Position numbers and translations under genes: made by a program. From Chryseobacterium rhizoplanae (GTDB lineage Bacteria; Bacteroidota; Bacteroidia; Flavobacteriales; Weeksellaceae): a stretch of DNA of 64,000 bases. The stretch is from NCBI RefSeq assembly GCF_900182655.1, contig NZ_FXTC01000008.1:185207-249206 (forward strand), read 5' to 3'. Positions 8,476 through 16,376 of this stretch are shown in pieces. A model generated the notes under the pieces. That model saw only the letters and a program-made list of their open reading frames with translations. It did no database searches and was not told the origin of the DNA. The stretch's first letter is position 1; every line of letters begins with the position of its first letter.

Positions 8476-9975
8476 ATGAGTGTAGTAGCGAGACAAGGCT
8501 TCAAATATTCCATTATCGGTTATATTGGTTTTTTGCTGGGCACAGTTTCCGCAATATTCATATTTCCGAATGATTTTGAATTTTACGGAAAGCTTCGCTA
8601 CATTCTTCCTACCGCAGAGATGCTGGTTCCTTTTGTAGTCCTGGGAATTTCCTATTCCAACGTGAAGTTTTTTCACACGGTAGAAAGAGATGGCAAAAAA
8701 CAAAACATGCTCTCATTATCGTTGCTCACTGTTTTTATCAATTTTCTTATTTTCACGGTTGTATTTTTTATACTTCCCTATTTTTATCCAAAATTCAGAC
8801 ACTCGGAAGCATGGAAGATCAAAGAAATGATTCTTCCGCTGGTTTTAATTCTTTCGTTTTGTGCTATTTTCAATAAATACACCTCCAATTATAAAAGAAT
8901 TGTGGTTTCTAATATTTTCGACAATCTGTTTCCGAAAATTGCAAACCTGGGAGCTTTCTGCCTCTTTTTCTTTGCCTTATCACAGAATATTACTGCTGCA
9001 ACATCACAGAAAATTGCTTTTGCATTCTTTTTTGGAATATTCTTTTTAATGCTTTTGGGGTATATTTATTATACTAACAAACTGGAGAAAATCAAACTTG
9101 ATTTTAATACGGATTATTTTAAGAAAAATAATTTCTGGAAAGAATTCTTCAATTACAGTTTCTTCGGATTTCTGGGAACTTTTGGAAATTACCTGGCCAT
9201 CAACAGCTTTATGATCGGGGAATTTATGGGAATGGAAGAGGTAGGAATCTATTCCGTGTTGTATGCCCTGATCTCATTAATCTCTATTCCACAGCTTGGA
9301 TTATTTAATATCTCCGCTCCTATCATCAACAAAACTCTGGCAGACAGAGATATGGTAGAGCTGGACAGGTTTCACAAGAAAACATCTTTAACGTTATATT
9401 TCCTTGGTGCTGTTCTATTCTCATGCATCATGGTTGGATTCCCCTATCTGACACAATTTATGCCCAAAAACGGAACGATGCTCAGAGAATATGAGCCTGT
9501 AGTATGGATCTGGGGTTCTGCTGTGCTGATAGATCTGGCAACAGGCTTCAACGGAAATATTATTTCGCTTTCAAAATATTACAGATTCAATATTCTGGTG
9601 ATGCTTTTACTGGCCGGACTGACTATTGGACTTAACTATTATTTCATTAAAAACACAGACCTTAAACTGATCGGAATTGCTTTATCTACGGCTATTTCTC
9701 TTTCCATTTACAATGTTGTGAAGATTATTTTCAACTATTTTGTATTTAAAGTTTCACCGTTGAGTATTGAAATGATTTTTGTTTCCATTATCTGTACGTT
9801 GGCAATTACCGTGGCTATTGTTCTTCCCAACTTCAACAGCAATCTGATTAACCTGGTTTATAAACCGGCAGTTGTTCTGATCCTGATCTACATCGGAAAT
9901 TACTTCACCAAAATATTCCCCATTGAAGACTATCTGAATATGAAGTTTATCAAGAGTGTATTTAAGATTAAATAG
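8476..9975 (+). CDS. Wzx-like polysaccharide flippase (MOP superfamily)
   Basis: A 499-residue integral membrane protein with about 12-14 hydrophobic segments spread over its length and short charged loops. This is typical of MATE/MOP oligosaccharide flippases that move undecaprenyl-linked repeat units across the inner membrane. The N-terminus GFKYSIIGYIGFLLGTVSAI and the central SFFGFLGTFGNYLAINSFMI segment fit the family. It is 9 bp downstream of the FkbM methyltransferase gene and converges on a glycosyltransferase gene. This is not a complete O-antigen or capsule cluster; no polymerase is seen nearby. Confidence 0.86.
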   Translation: MSVVARQGFKYSIIGYIGFLLGTVSAIFIFPNDFEFYGKLRYILPTAEMLVPFVVLGISYSNVKFFHTVERDGKKQNMLSLSLLTVFINFLIFTVVFFILPYFYPKFRHSEAWKIKEMILPLVLILSFCAIFNKYTSNYKRIVVSNIFDNLFPKIANLGAFCLFFFALSQNITAATSQKIAFAFFFGIFFLMLLGYIYYTNKLEKIKLDFNTDYFKKNNFWKEFFNYSFFGFLGTFGNYLAINSFMIGEFMGMEEVGIYSVLYALISLISIPQLGLFNISAPIINKTLADRDMVELDRFHKKTSLTLYFLGAVLFSCIMVGFPYLTQFMPKNGTMLREYEPVVWIWGSAVLIDLATGFNGNIISLSKYYRFNILVMLLLAGLTIGLNYYFIKNTDLKLIGIALSTAISLSIYNVVKIIFNYFVFKVSPLSIEMIFVSIICTLAITVAIVLPNFNSNLINLVYKPAVVLILIYIGNYFTKIFPIEDYLNMKFIKSVFKIK

Positions 9976-10013
9976 GTTTTTACGAAGAAAGCAAAGACAT
10001 TTACTTTAAAAAC

Positions 10014-11054
10014 CTATATCAGACCGATTAAGAATTGTTCCAGTTTTTTCTGCACCACTTCTCTGCTGTAAGTTTTATAAAAATCAAAAGGAGTTTCTGA
10101 TAAGGTCGTCAACTGTTCAATAATATTTCCTTTTTCAGGAATGATAAAATCTAGTTTTGAAGGATAATTTCCCGGAAAAACAGCCAATTTTCCGTAAGCG
10201 ACAGCATCACCAAGGTTTCCCGTCATTTTAGTTACCCCATATGTTTCTTTCATGCTGAAAAACTCTGTATCCTGCTGAATCGGACACCACAGGACATCTG
10301 CTTTCTGCATCCATTTTTCAAAGTTTTCAGAGGAAATCCTTTCGGAGAAATAAGTAATACTGATATTTTCAGGCACTCTTTGAGACAGTTGTTCTAGTTT
10401 CTTTAATTCATGATCCTTTGCTTTTCCAAGGAATACAAACTCATAACGTTTATCTGTATTCAAATCCTGAATGGTTTTTAAAATATAAGTATAATTCCTT
10501 CTCTTCTGTGAAACACCACCTGGAATTACCACTACAAGGTTTTCATTTCTTGCTTTATCAAAATCTCTGGTATAAAACAGCGGCAAAAACTGATGTCTTT
10601 CTGAAGTCAAAGCTTCATCCAGCACAAAAAGAGATCCGGATGTCTGATAAACTTTGGTTTTGTAAAACAGACCTTCTTTCAACCATAATTTAAGTCTGAA
10701 AATAACATCTCCTTTGAAGATACTTTTCAGCAGGTTCAGTTTTGAAGCTTTTGTAAAATTAAGATTATGGGTAATGATGGCTGTATTGTACTTTTTTGTT
10801 ACTGCTAAAAATGTATTAAAATAACGATGCACAGTTCCAATTACAACCAGGTCATATCCTTTTCCCTTCAACTGATCCAGAATCATAGAACTGTCTGACA
10901 GGAAAACATTTTCATTGCTATCAATGATCTGATCTTTAATTCTTTTTGAAAAATAATAGTCTACAGCAAAATCCTGAGAACCTTTCATAATATCCATGAA
11001 GGCCTGAGCAATTTCTGCGTGGGTATCTATTTCTATGTAAGCTATTTTTTTCAC
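10014..11054 (-). CDS. Putative glycosyltransferase (GT-B-like)
   Basis: A 346-residue cytoplasmic protein without a signal peptide. Its layout suggests a two-domain GT-B enzyme: an N-terminal Rossmann-like half (IAYIEIDTHAEIAQAFMDIM, then YDLVVIGTVHRYFN) and a C-terminal half with NLVVVIPGGVSQKRRNYTYI and YEFVFLGKAKD. A donor-site-like region near residue 255 reads KADVLWCPIQQDTEFFS. It converges on the flippase gene. A gap of about 110 bp containing palindromic repeats separates it from the glycosyltransferase gene on its other side. The specific sugar is not recognisable and the family assignment is moderate. Confidence 0.68.
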   Translation of the reverse strand: MKKIAYIEIDTHAEIAQAFMDIMKGSQDFAVDYYFSKRIKDQIIDSNENVFLSDSSMILDQLKGKGYDLVVIGTVHRYFNTFLAVTKKYNTAIITHNLNFTKASKLNLLKSIFKGDVIFRLKLWLKEGLFYKTKVYQTSGSLFVLDEALTSERHQFLPLFYTRDFDKARNENLVVVIPGGVSQKRRNYTYILKTIQDLNTDKRYEFVFLGKAKDHELKKLEQLSQRVPENISITYFSERISSENFEKWMQKADVLWCPIQQDTEFFSMKETYGVTKMTGNLGDAVAYGKLAVFPGNYPSKLDFIIPEKGNIIEQLTTLSETPFDFYKTYSREVVQKKLEQFLIGLI

Positions 11055-11083
11055 GGATTAATGGAAGTTACATTCTTAAGTTT

Positions 11084-11131
11084 CGGCTAAAGCCGATGGA
11101 TTTTATTTTTTGATTAAACGGGCTAAAGCCC
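11084..11131. repeat. Dispersed palindromic repeat (GGCTAAAGCC family)
   Basis: Two palindromes lie close together: CGGCTAAAGCCG at 11084-11095 and GGGCTAAAGCCC at 11120-11131, followed by CATTCCTATTG. The same elements recur at about 36960-37180 and 63535-63620 in this window, so this is a dispersed intergenic repeat. Confidence 0.85.
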
Positions 11132-11167
11132 ATTCCTATTGATTTTACAAATAATAAGTTATGTTTT

Positions 11168-12022
11168 TTACATTTTCAGCCATTTTTTCTTCAGCATTCT
11201 CCAACGTTGATCATTAACAGCTTTTTGCTCTTCTTTTGTAATTTTAAGCTCCATTTTTTTTGATCTGCAATTTTCATAGGAATTGATAATGTCAAAGAAA
11301 AATGATGGAGACTTGCTTTTCATCGCTTCTTTTGAAGAAGCAACATAAGCCAGAAACCTGTTCAGGCCTAAGAAATAAAAATACCTGCCATAATAATCCG
11401 CTGGCCGTATGGTGTAATCGGCTCCTTTTACTTTAATCAGCTTCACATGGAGTTCCGGAAGAACAACTTCCTTCCACCCCAGATTTTCCAGCAGTATGGA
11501 ATCTATATTATCCCATCCCAATGTCTCTCTTAAACCACCAATCTGAATGAAACATTCTTTACGGTAAGCTTTCATAGGGCCTCTTACATGATGTTTATTG
11601 GAATTTCCTTCATAGATCCAGTTTCCGTCTTTTTCTATGTATAAAAGACCTCCTACGAGACCATATTCCGGATTGTTTGCAAAAGCTTTTTCTACTGCTG
11701 ACAGATAGTTTTCCGGAAGGATGATATCGGCATCAAATTTACAGATGATATCAAATTCATCCATCGGTTGAGTCCGGAGACCATTTTTAAAAGCATGAAC
11801 GACTTTCGATCCCGGCTGATGTTCAGATTTCTGAAGATTAATCGTTTCAAAACGGGAATCAGTCCTGGTATATTTCCTGATGATTTCAGGGGTTCTATCT
11901 ACAGAACCGTCATTCACTACCACTACTTTGAAATCTTTGCTGCTTTGCTTTTGTAAAGAATCCAGTGTAAAGGAGAGGTTATCTTCTTCGTTATGGGCAG
12001 GAATTATAATTAAAAACCTCAC
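11168..12022 (-). CDS. Family 2 glycosyltransferase
   Basis: GT-A fold glycosyltransferase of 284 residues. The start IIIPAHNEEDNLSFTLDSL and the nucleotide-binding VVVVNDGSVDRTPEIIRKY are classic GT2 signatures. FDIICKFDADIILPENYL (about residues 89-106) carries the DxD-type metal/sugar-nucleotide motif, and IQIGGLRETLGWDNIDSILL resembles the acceptor-side GG...D motif. There is no clear membrane helix, so it probably works at the inner face of the membrane on glycan assembly with the neighbouring flippase and transferase. The substrate is unknown. Confidence 0.88.
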   Translation of the reverse strand: MRFLIIIPAHNEEDNLSFTLDSLQKQSSKDFKVVVVNDGSVDRTPEIIRKYTRTDSRFETINLQKSEHQPGSKVVHAFKNGLRTQPMDEFDIICKFDADIILPENYLSAVEKAFANNPEYGLVGGLLYIEKDGNWIYEGNSNKHHVRGPMKAYRKECFIQIGGLRETLGWDNIDSILLENLGWKEVVLPELHVKLIKVKGADYTIRPADYYGRYFYFLGLNRFLAYVASSKEAMKSKSPSFFFDIINSYENCRSKKMELKITKEEQKAVNDQRWRMLKKKWLKM

Positions 12023-12042
12023 GGGAATTATAAGTGATTAAT

Positions 12043-12100
12043 GATGAATAATCAATGATAAAAAGCTTTTTAAGACATCAATTATCATTGATTACTCATC
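12043..12100. terminator. 19-bp inverted repeat between aspA and GT2
   Basis: Left arm 12043-12061 and right arm 12082-12100 match in 18 of 19 positions, with a core of TAATCAATGATAA / TTATCATTGATTA. It lies immediately downstream of the aspartase stop on the minus strand and could end transcription or protect a 3' end. There is no clear U-tract, so terminator function is inferred. Confidence 0.5.
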
Positions 12101-12111
12101 GTTTAAAGATT

Positions 12112-13512
12112 TTATTTGTTATGCGGTTTCAGCATATTTTTCGGATCAAGGATTTCGTCCAGTTTCTCCTGGGAAAGAATTCCTTTTTCAAGAACGAGGT
12201 TGTAAACACTTTTTCCGGTTTCCAATGCTTCTTTGGCAATCTGTGTAGATTGTTTGTACCCGATATAAGGGTTCAAAGCTGTTACAATACCGATGCTGTG
12301 TTTCACCATATTCAGACAGATTTCTTTATTGGCAGTAATTCCAACCACACATTTTTCACGAAGGGTATCTAATGCGTTGCAAAGGAAATTGATATTTTCC
12401 ATGATCGCATGAGAAAGTACCGGCTCCATTACGTTAAGCTGTAATTGTCCTGCTTCTGCTGCAAAAGTTACGGTAAGATCATTCCCGAATACTTTGAAAC
12501 AAACCTGGTTGACCACTTCCGGAATTACCGGATTTACTTTACCCGGCATGATAGAGGATCCCGGCTGCATTGGCGGAAGGTTGATTTCAAAAAGACCTGC
12601 TCTCGGACCTGATGAAAGTAATCTTAAATCGTTACAGATTTTTGATAATTTCACGGCAAGACGTTTGGTTGCTGAAGAGTAAATTACATAAGATCCTGTA
12701 TCTGGTGTTGCTTCCACTAAATCCGGTGCTGAAACAATTGGGTATCCTGTAATCTGAGCTAAGTTTTTAGCACAAAGTGTGGCATATCCTACAGGAGCAT
12801 TTAATCCTGTACCGATAGCTGTTGCCCCCATGTTCACTTCTACAAAAAGACTGGCATTGTTATTCAGTTTAGAAATATCTTCTTCCAACGTAGCAGCATA
12901 GGCTTCAAACTCCTGTCCCAAAGTCATCGGAACGGCATCCTGAAGCTGTGTACGGCCCATTTTGATCACATCATGAAACTCCTGTCCTTTTGCACGGAAT
13001 GCAGCAATAATTTTTTCAAGCTTTTCTACCAGCCCGATATTCATCTGCAGCAATCCCATTTTGATGGCTGTAGGATAAGCATCGTTGGTGGACTGGGAAA
13101 GGTTGATATGGTCATTGGGTGAACAGAATTCGTATTCTCCTTTATTTTTTCCTAATTTCTCCAATACGATATTGGCAATTACTTCATTTGCATTCATGTT
13201 GATGGAGGTTCCTGCCCCACCCTGAATCATATCTACCGGAAACTGGTCATGATATTTCCCGTCTACAATTTCATCACACGCTTCTGCTATTTTAAAATAT
13301 AGGTTTTCGTCCAGAAGTCCTAATTCATAATTGGTTTTTGCGGCTGCTTTTTTTACAAAAGCCAACCCTTTTATGAAATCCGGATATGAAGACAAAAGCT
13401 GTCCTGAAATTTTAAAATTGTTGATAGCTCTTTGTGTCTGAACCCCATAATAAGCATCTAAAGGCACATTCAGTTCGCCTAATAGATCACTTTCTTTCCT
13501 GAAATTTTCCAT
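12112..13512 (-). CDS. aspA: Aspartate ammonia-lyase
   Basis: Aspartase, which converts L-aspartate to fumarate and ammonia in the cytoplasm. The 466-residue protein has the superfamily signature GSSIMPGKVN at 318-327, the catalytic-region GGAGTSINMNANEV (98-111) and SQSTNDAYPTA (139-149). The N-terminus DLLGELNVPLDAYYGVQT resembles aspartases more than class II fumarases, and the length is typical. Discrimination from fumarase rests on that resemblance, so a fumarase role is a minor alternative. It is probably monocistronic, with a near-consensus TATCTTTA at about 13541-13548 and an inverted repeat after the stop. Confidence 0.9.
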   Translation of the reverse strand: MENFRKESDLLGELNVPLDAYYGVQTQRAINNFKISGQLLSSYPDFIKGLAFVKKAAAKTNYELGLLDENLYFKIAEACDEIVDGKYHDQFPVDMIQGGAGTSINMNANEVIANIVLEKLGKNKGEYEFCSPNDHINLSQSTNDAYPTAIKMGLLQMNIGLVEKLEKIIAAFRAKGQEFHDVIKMGRTQLQDAVPMTLGQEFEAYAATLEEDISKLNNNASLFVEVNMGATAIGTGLNAPVGYATLCAKNLAQITGYPIVSAPDLVEATPDTGSYVIYSSATKRLAVKLSKICNDLRLLSSGPRAGLFEINLPPMQPGSSIMPGKVNPVIPEVVNQVCFKVFGNDLTVTFAAEAGQLQLNVMEPVLSHAIMENINFLCNALDTLREKCVVGITANKEICLNMVKHSIGIVTALNPYIGYKQSTQIAKEALETGKSVYNLVLEKGILSQEKLDEILDPKNMLKPHNK

Positions 13513-13584
13513 TACAGATATTTTACTGTTTTTGATCGTTTAAAGATAGCAAAAACGCATCTAACCGATGCGCTTTAATTTGAA

Positions 13585-14610
13585 TTATTTTACCGGATAT
13601 TTTTGATTTAAAGCTTGCAGTATTGCCCATGTTTCGGCATCCATGATTCCGTCATAATTCTGCGGACGGAAGTGGTACTGAAATGCTTCAATTGTTTTTT
13701 TGGTAGCATCATCCCATGTTCCGCTAAGATCCAGCCCGTATCCGAATTTCTGTAGTGAAGTCTGAATAAGGAAAATAAAGCTGGATTCATTATATTTTGC
13801 GGTAATATCTGCCTGCGCCGCCTCAAGATAAGTCTGCTTGGCTGCTTCATCATACCACATCCCAATCTGGTATTCGTCATACAGCTTTTTCCATGGGAAC
13901 ATAGGTCCGGGATCCTGTTTTCTTGTAGGAGCAATATCTGAATGAGCAAGTACATAAGTAGGCTGAATCTGATATCTTGTCACAATATCTTTAACCAATG
14001 CAGCCACTTTTTTTACCTGGTCATCACTAAAAGGAGCGAATGTTCTTTTACCGGTACTATCTGTAGTATAGCCGGCATTTACAATTTCAATACCGATAGA
14101 GGTATCATTAAGGTTTTTGTCATTCCTCCATGAACTTACGCCTGCATGGTATGCTCTTTTATTTTCGTCTACCAACTGATAGATCTCGTTATCTCCTGTA
14201 TTGTTTACCAGATAATGGGCACTCACCGCCTGCTGGGTAAGAACAGTAATCGATTTATCATCTGCAAGAGCGGTATAATGTAATATTAAATATCGCTGTC
14301 TGAAGTTTTGGGCTACTGCAGGGAAATAAGTCTTTACAACTTTATATCCTGCCGGTTTTGCAGATACAATAGAGCCATAACTTGCGGTATTGTCATTTTT
14401 TGTTGGGTCTGCTATATTAGTAGTAAAAAAATCTACTCCATGATCAGATACTACTTTGGGTTTCGGAGCAACCGGAGGGGTTGTCTGAACCGTCGGTTTC
14501 ACCTGTGTTACCGGGGTTTTCGGTTTGTATGTATTTTTTTTTACATTTTGTTGAGAAGTACATGAAAAAACAAAAGTGCTTAATCCGATGATATATAATG
14601 TTTTACGCAT
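13585..14610 (-). CDS. N-acetylmuramoyl-L-alanine amidase, AmiD-like lipoprotein
   Basis: Peptidoglycan amidase that cleaves the MurNAc-L-Ala bond. The 341-residue product begins MRKTLYIIGLSTFVFSC, a lipoprotein signal peptide with Cys17 as the lipidation site, followed by a Pro/Thr/Lys linker. The Amidase_2 domain shows ILHYTA (zinc His), SAHYLV, YHAGVSSW and YVLAHSDIAPTRKQDPGPMFPW with the remaining ligands. A C-terminal peptidoglycan-binding domain ends the protein (FGYGLDLSGTWDDATKKTIE). The start at 14610 was chosen because a longer in-frame extension to 14721 runs back through the -7 boxes of this gene and of the divergent tRNA cluster. Confidence 0.92.
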   Translation of the reverse strand: MRKTLYIIGLSTFVFSCTSQQNVKKNTYKPKTPVTQVKPTVQTTPPVAPKPKVVSDHGVDFFTTNIADPTKNDNTASYGSIVSAKPAGYKVVKTYFPAVAQNFRQRYLILHYTALADDKSITVLTQQAVSAHYLVNNTGDNEIYQLVDENKRAYHAGVSSWRNDKNLNDTSIGIEIVNAGYTTDSTGKRTFAPFSDDQVKKVAALVKDIVTRYQIQPTYVLAHSDIAPTRKQDPGPMFPWKKLYDEYQIGMWYDEAAKQTYLEAAQADITAKYNESSFIFLIQTSLQKFGYGLDLSGTWDDATKKTIEAFQYHFRPQNYDGIMDAETWAILQALNQKYPVK

Positions 14611-14639
14611 CAGTTTGGTTTTTGGATGATTTATTACTT

Positions 14640-14647
14640 CAAAAATA
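14640..14647 (-). promoter_or_regulatory. -7 box TATTTTTG for the amidase gene
   Basis: An exact TAnnTTTG match, 29 bp upstream of ATG 14610 on the minus strand. It is divergent from the tRNA promoter about 50 bp away. Confidence 0.5.
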
Positions 14648-14669
14648 CACAAATTTTTCTTGAATTTTA

Positions 14670-14701
14670 TTTGGTAAATAAAGAAATCTATTCTATATTT
14701 G
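14670..14701 (+). promoter_or_regulatory. Promoter of the tRNA-Ser-Pro-Arg cluster
   Basis: TTTG at 14670-14673 (-33 element), a 20-bp spacer, then TATATTTG at 14694-14701 (-7 element). This is a very good match to the Flavobacteria/Bacteroides consensus, placed 44 bp before the first tRNA. Confidence 0.75.
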
Positions 14702-14745
14702 CACTCGCAATAACGGAACAACGATCATTAAAAAATCAACAAAAA

Positions 14746-14830
14746 GGAGGGTTGCCGGAGTGGTTAACGGAGCAGTTTGCTAAACTGTCGACGCGAAAGT
14801 GTCGCAAGGGTTCGAATCCCTTACCCTCCG
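14746..14830 (+). tRNA. tRNA-Ser (anticodon GCT)
   Basis: An 85-nt class II tRNA. Acceptor GGAGGGT pairs with ACCCTCC, the anticodon loop TTGCTAA reads AGC/AGU, a long variable arm lies around CGACGCGAAAGTGTCG, and the T arm is GGTTCGAATCC. CCA is not encoded. Confidence 0.95.
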
Positions 14831-14844
14831 CTCTTCTATATATT

Positions 14845-14919
14845 CGGGGCGTAGCGTAGTCCGGTCATCGCGCCTGGTTTGGGACCAGGAGGTCGCAGGT
14901 TCGAATCCTGCCGCCCCGA
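14845..14919 (+). tRNA. tRNA-Pro (anticodon TGG), copy 1
   Basis: A 75-nt tRNA. Acceptor CGGGGCG/CGCCCCG, anticodon stem CCTGG/CCAGG with loop TTTGGGA, T arm CAGGTTCGAATCCTG. The tRNA body is repeated identically at 31646-31720. Confidence 0.95.
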
Positions 14920-14951
14920 CTGTTTTAGTAGTTTTCTCAAAACTACTTAAT

Positions 14952-15025
14952 GGGTGCGTAGCTCAGCTGGATAGAGCATCTGCCTTCTAAGCAGACGGTC
15001 AAAGGTTCGAATCCTTTCGCGCTCA
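14952..15025 (+). tRNA. tRNA-Arg (anticodon TCT), copy 1
   Basis: A 74-nt tRNA. Acceptor GGGTGCG/CGCGCTC (two G-U pairs), anticodon stem TCTGC/GCAGA with loop CTTCTAA. It is identical to the copy at 31752-31825. Confidence 0.95.
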
Positions 15026-15028
15026 CTT

Positions 15029-15059
15029 AAAACTCACAATTTTCATTGTGAGTTTTTTT
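15029..15059 (+). terminator. Intrinsic terminator after tRNA-Arg copy 1
   Basis: A perfect 12-bp stem AAAACTCACAAT/ATTGTGAGTTTT with a TTTC loop and a T7 tract. Two further copies lie at 15155-15185 and 31829-31859. Confidence 0.9.
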
Positions 15060-15072
15060 GTGTTTAATAACT

Positions 15073-15151
15073 CCATGCAGTAAGATCAGATAAGATAGAG
15101 CATCCCGATTTTTTAATCGGGACGGCAAGGGTTCAAATCCTTTCGCGCTCA
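15073..15151 (+). pseudogene. Chimeric tRNA-Arg remnant (5' half rearranged)
   Basis: The D-arm end GATAGAGCATC and the whole 3' part (TTCAAATCCTTTCGCGCTCA) copy tRNA-Arg. The anticodon arm is replaced by a hairpin of the form CCCGATT...AATCGGG, and the 5' acceptor strand no longer pairs with CGCGCTC. The T-loop has a G-to-A change (TTCAAAT). A functional tRNA is unlikely. Confidence 0.7.
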
Positions 15152-15154
15152 CTT

Positions 15155-15185
15155 AAAACTCACAATTTTCATTGTGAGTTTTTTT
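15155..15185 (+). terminator. Second copy of the tRNA-cluster terminator
   Basis: The same AAAACTCACAAT/ATTGTGAGTTTT hairpin and T-tract as at 15029-15059, so the tRNA 3' end and its terminator were duplicated as a unit. Confidence 0.85.
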
Positions 15186-15198
15186 GTGTTTAATAACT

Positions 15199-15256
15199 CC
15201 ATGCAGCAAGATCAGACAAGATAGAGCATCCCGATTAAAAAATCGGGATGCTGTCG
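15199..15256 (+). pseudogene. Second, truncated tRNA-Arg-like remnant
   Basis: The segment from CATGCAGCAAG through GATAGAGCATC and the CCCGATT/AATCGGG hairpin is repeated, but the T arm and acceptor are missing; it ends in GGGATGCTGTCGC. This is another decayed copy in the array. The following 115 bp show nothing recognisable before the ABC ATPase remnant. Confidence 0.6.
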
Positions 15257-15369
15257 CATTTTTGAGATAGTTTTTATTTTTTCAGACTCATCCTGATTAT
15301 GTATTTCCCGGAATATGGAAAAATAAGACGAATTGACACCATTTTTCTTCTGGTATTATTTTCGACTAA

Positions 15370-15510
15370 ACAAAAATCAACGATGATAGAGAATTCAACG
15401 GACTTCTCACAACGCTGATCCAAAATGGAATTGAGATTTATGACATAGAGTCTCAAAGTACGAATCTTGAGCAGATCTTCATTAATTTAATTTCTAAAAA
15501 ACATGACTAA
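15370..15510 (+). pseudogene. C-terminal remnant of an ABC transporter ATPase
   Basis: An open stretch of 46 codons ending TAA at 15508-15510 reads (in part) EFNGLLTTLIQNGIEIYDIE followed by SQSTNLEQIFINLISKK. This is the characteristic C-terminal tail of BcrA/LanF-type ABC ATPases. The nucleotide-binding domain is absent: a stop codon lies directly upstream (15367) and tRNA-derived repeats take its place. The end overlaps the start of the permease gene (ATGACTAA), as expected for the last codons of a coupled ATPase gene. The remnant therefore marks a deletion or insertion boundary at the tRNA array. Confidence 0.72.
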
Positions 15511-16285
15511 TACCAATACTTTTTTAAAAGCTTTTTCATCCGAGCAGTATAAACTCTCGAAAAACAAAGAGATTTTCGGGATTCTGCTGCTTCCTGTTCT
15601 GATCATCTTTGCGATTGATCTGTACATAGTGTATGATGTACTCCGTTCCGGAGTGCAAGAATCTGAGGGAACAGTAAATCCCTGGAAAATGTCATTGGGA
15701 AGAACTGTATTTATGTTTTTCTATCTCCTCTACCCTATTCTGGTATCTCTTTTTGTACATGCCTGCTGTGATGTGGAATACCGGAACAATAATTATAAAA
15801 TTCTTTTTACCCTTCCTGTTTCAAAGACTAAAATATTTCTTTCAAAAGCTCTGTTTATCCAGATCACGGTTTTCTTTTCTGTGCTTTTTTCTTACCTCAC
15901 GTTTTTGCTGAGCGGATATCTTCTGGGAATTGCCTTTCCACAGCTTGGATTCCAGAACTATGATTTCAGGGAGGTAATATTTTATGTCTTTCTGAAGTTT
16001 TTTATTACTCTTTCTGCGATTGCGATGGTACAATTGACTTTAAGTCTTCTCTTCAAAAATTTCATTTATCCTATCGGGTTCGGGGTATTCATGCTGCTTT
16101 TTGCAACGATTATCCATCAAAAATCATTTGCAGATTTTTTAATTTACACAGGAGGTTACAAATCAATGGAAAACTTCATGAACGAAAATATTGCTTTCGA
16201 AAGAATGGATTATTGTAATATCGCTGCCATTTTTACCTTCATGGCTACAAGTTTTTATCTTTTTGTAAAGAAGAAAGGGGGATAG
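15503..16285 (+). CDS. ABC-2-type permease, orphaned from its ATPase
   Basis: A 260-residue membrane protein with six hydrophobic segments, matching ABC-2 permeases of the bacitracin/lantibiotic-resistance type. Recognisable parts are FSSEQYKLSKNKEIFGILLLP at the start, YRNNNYKILFTLPVSKTKIF after the second helix, and a short charged C-terminus KKKGG. The gene itself looks complete. Its cognate ATPase is reduced to a C-terminal fragment that overlaps the ATG, so the pair is probably non-functional unless another ATPase serves it. No promoter of its own is evident. It converges on the thermonuclease gene. Confidence 0.8.
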   Translation: MTNTNTFLKAFSSEQYKLSKNKEIFGILLLPVLIIFAIDLYIVYDVLRSGVQESEGTVNPWKMSLGRTVFMFFYLLYPILVSLFVHACCDVEYRNNNYKILFTLPVSKTKIFLSKALFIQITVFFSVLFSYLTFLLSGYLLGIAFPQLGFQNYDFREVIFYVFLKFFITLSAIAMVQLTLSLLFKNFIYPIGFGVFMLLFATIIHQKSFADFLIYTGGYKSMENFMNENIAFERMDYCNIAAIFTFMATSFYLFVKKKGG

Positions 16286-16306
16286 ATGAAATGCTGGAAG
16301 CGGGGA

Positions 16307-16362
16307 GCCTGAAGATGGAAGTTACTGTCAGCCTACATATTAATTAATTTCCAGCTTCAGGC
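16307..16362. terminator. Inverted repeat between convergent genes
   Basis: GCCTGAAGATGGAA (16307-16320) and TTCCAGCTTCAGGC (16349-16362) pair over 13 of 14 positions. The repeat lies between the converging permease and nuclease genes, so a bidirectional terminator is plausible, but it lacks a clear U-tract. Confidence 0.5.
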
Positions 16363-16376
16363 GTTCCAACAAAGGT

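Noticed and set aside
14611..14721. Longer N-terminus for the amidase
   Set aside because: The extension crosses two promoters and would destroy the lipoprotein signal peptide that begins at ATG 14610.
15274..15456. Minus-strand frame between the tRNA array and the ABC permease
   Set aside because: It is antisense to the ABC ATPase remnant, which gives a better explanation of the sequence.
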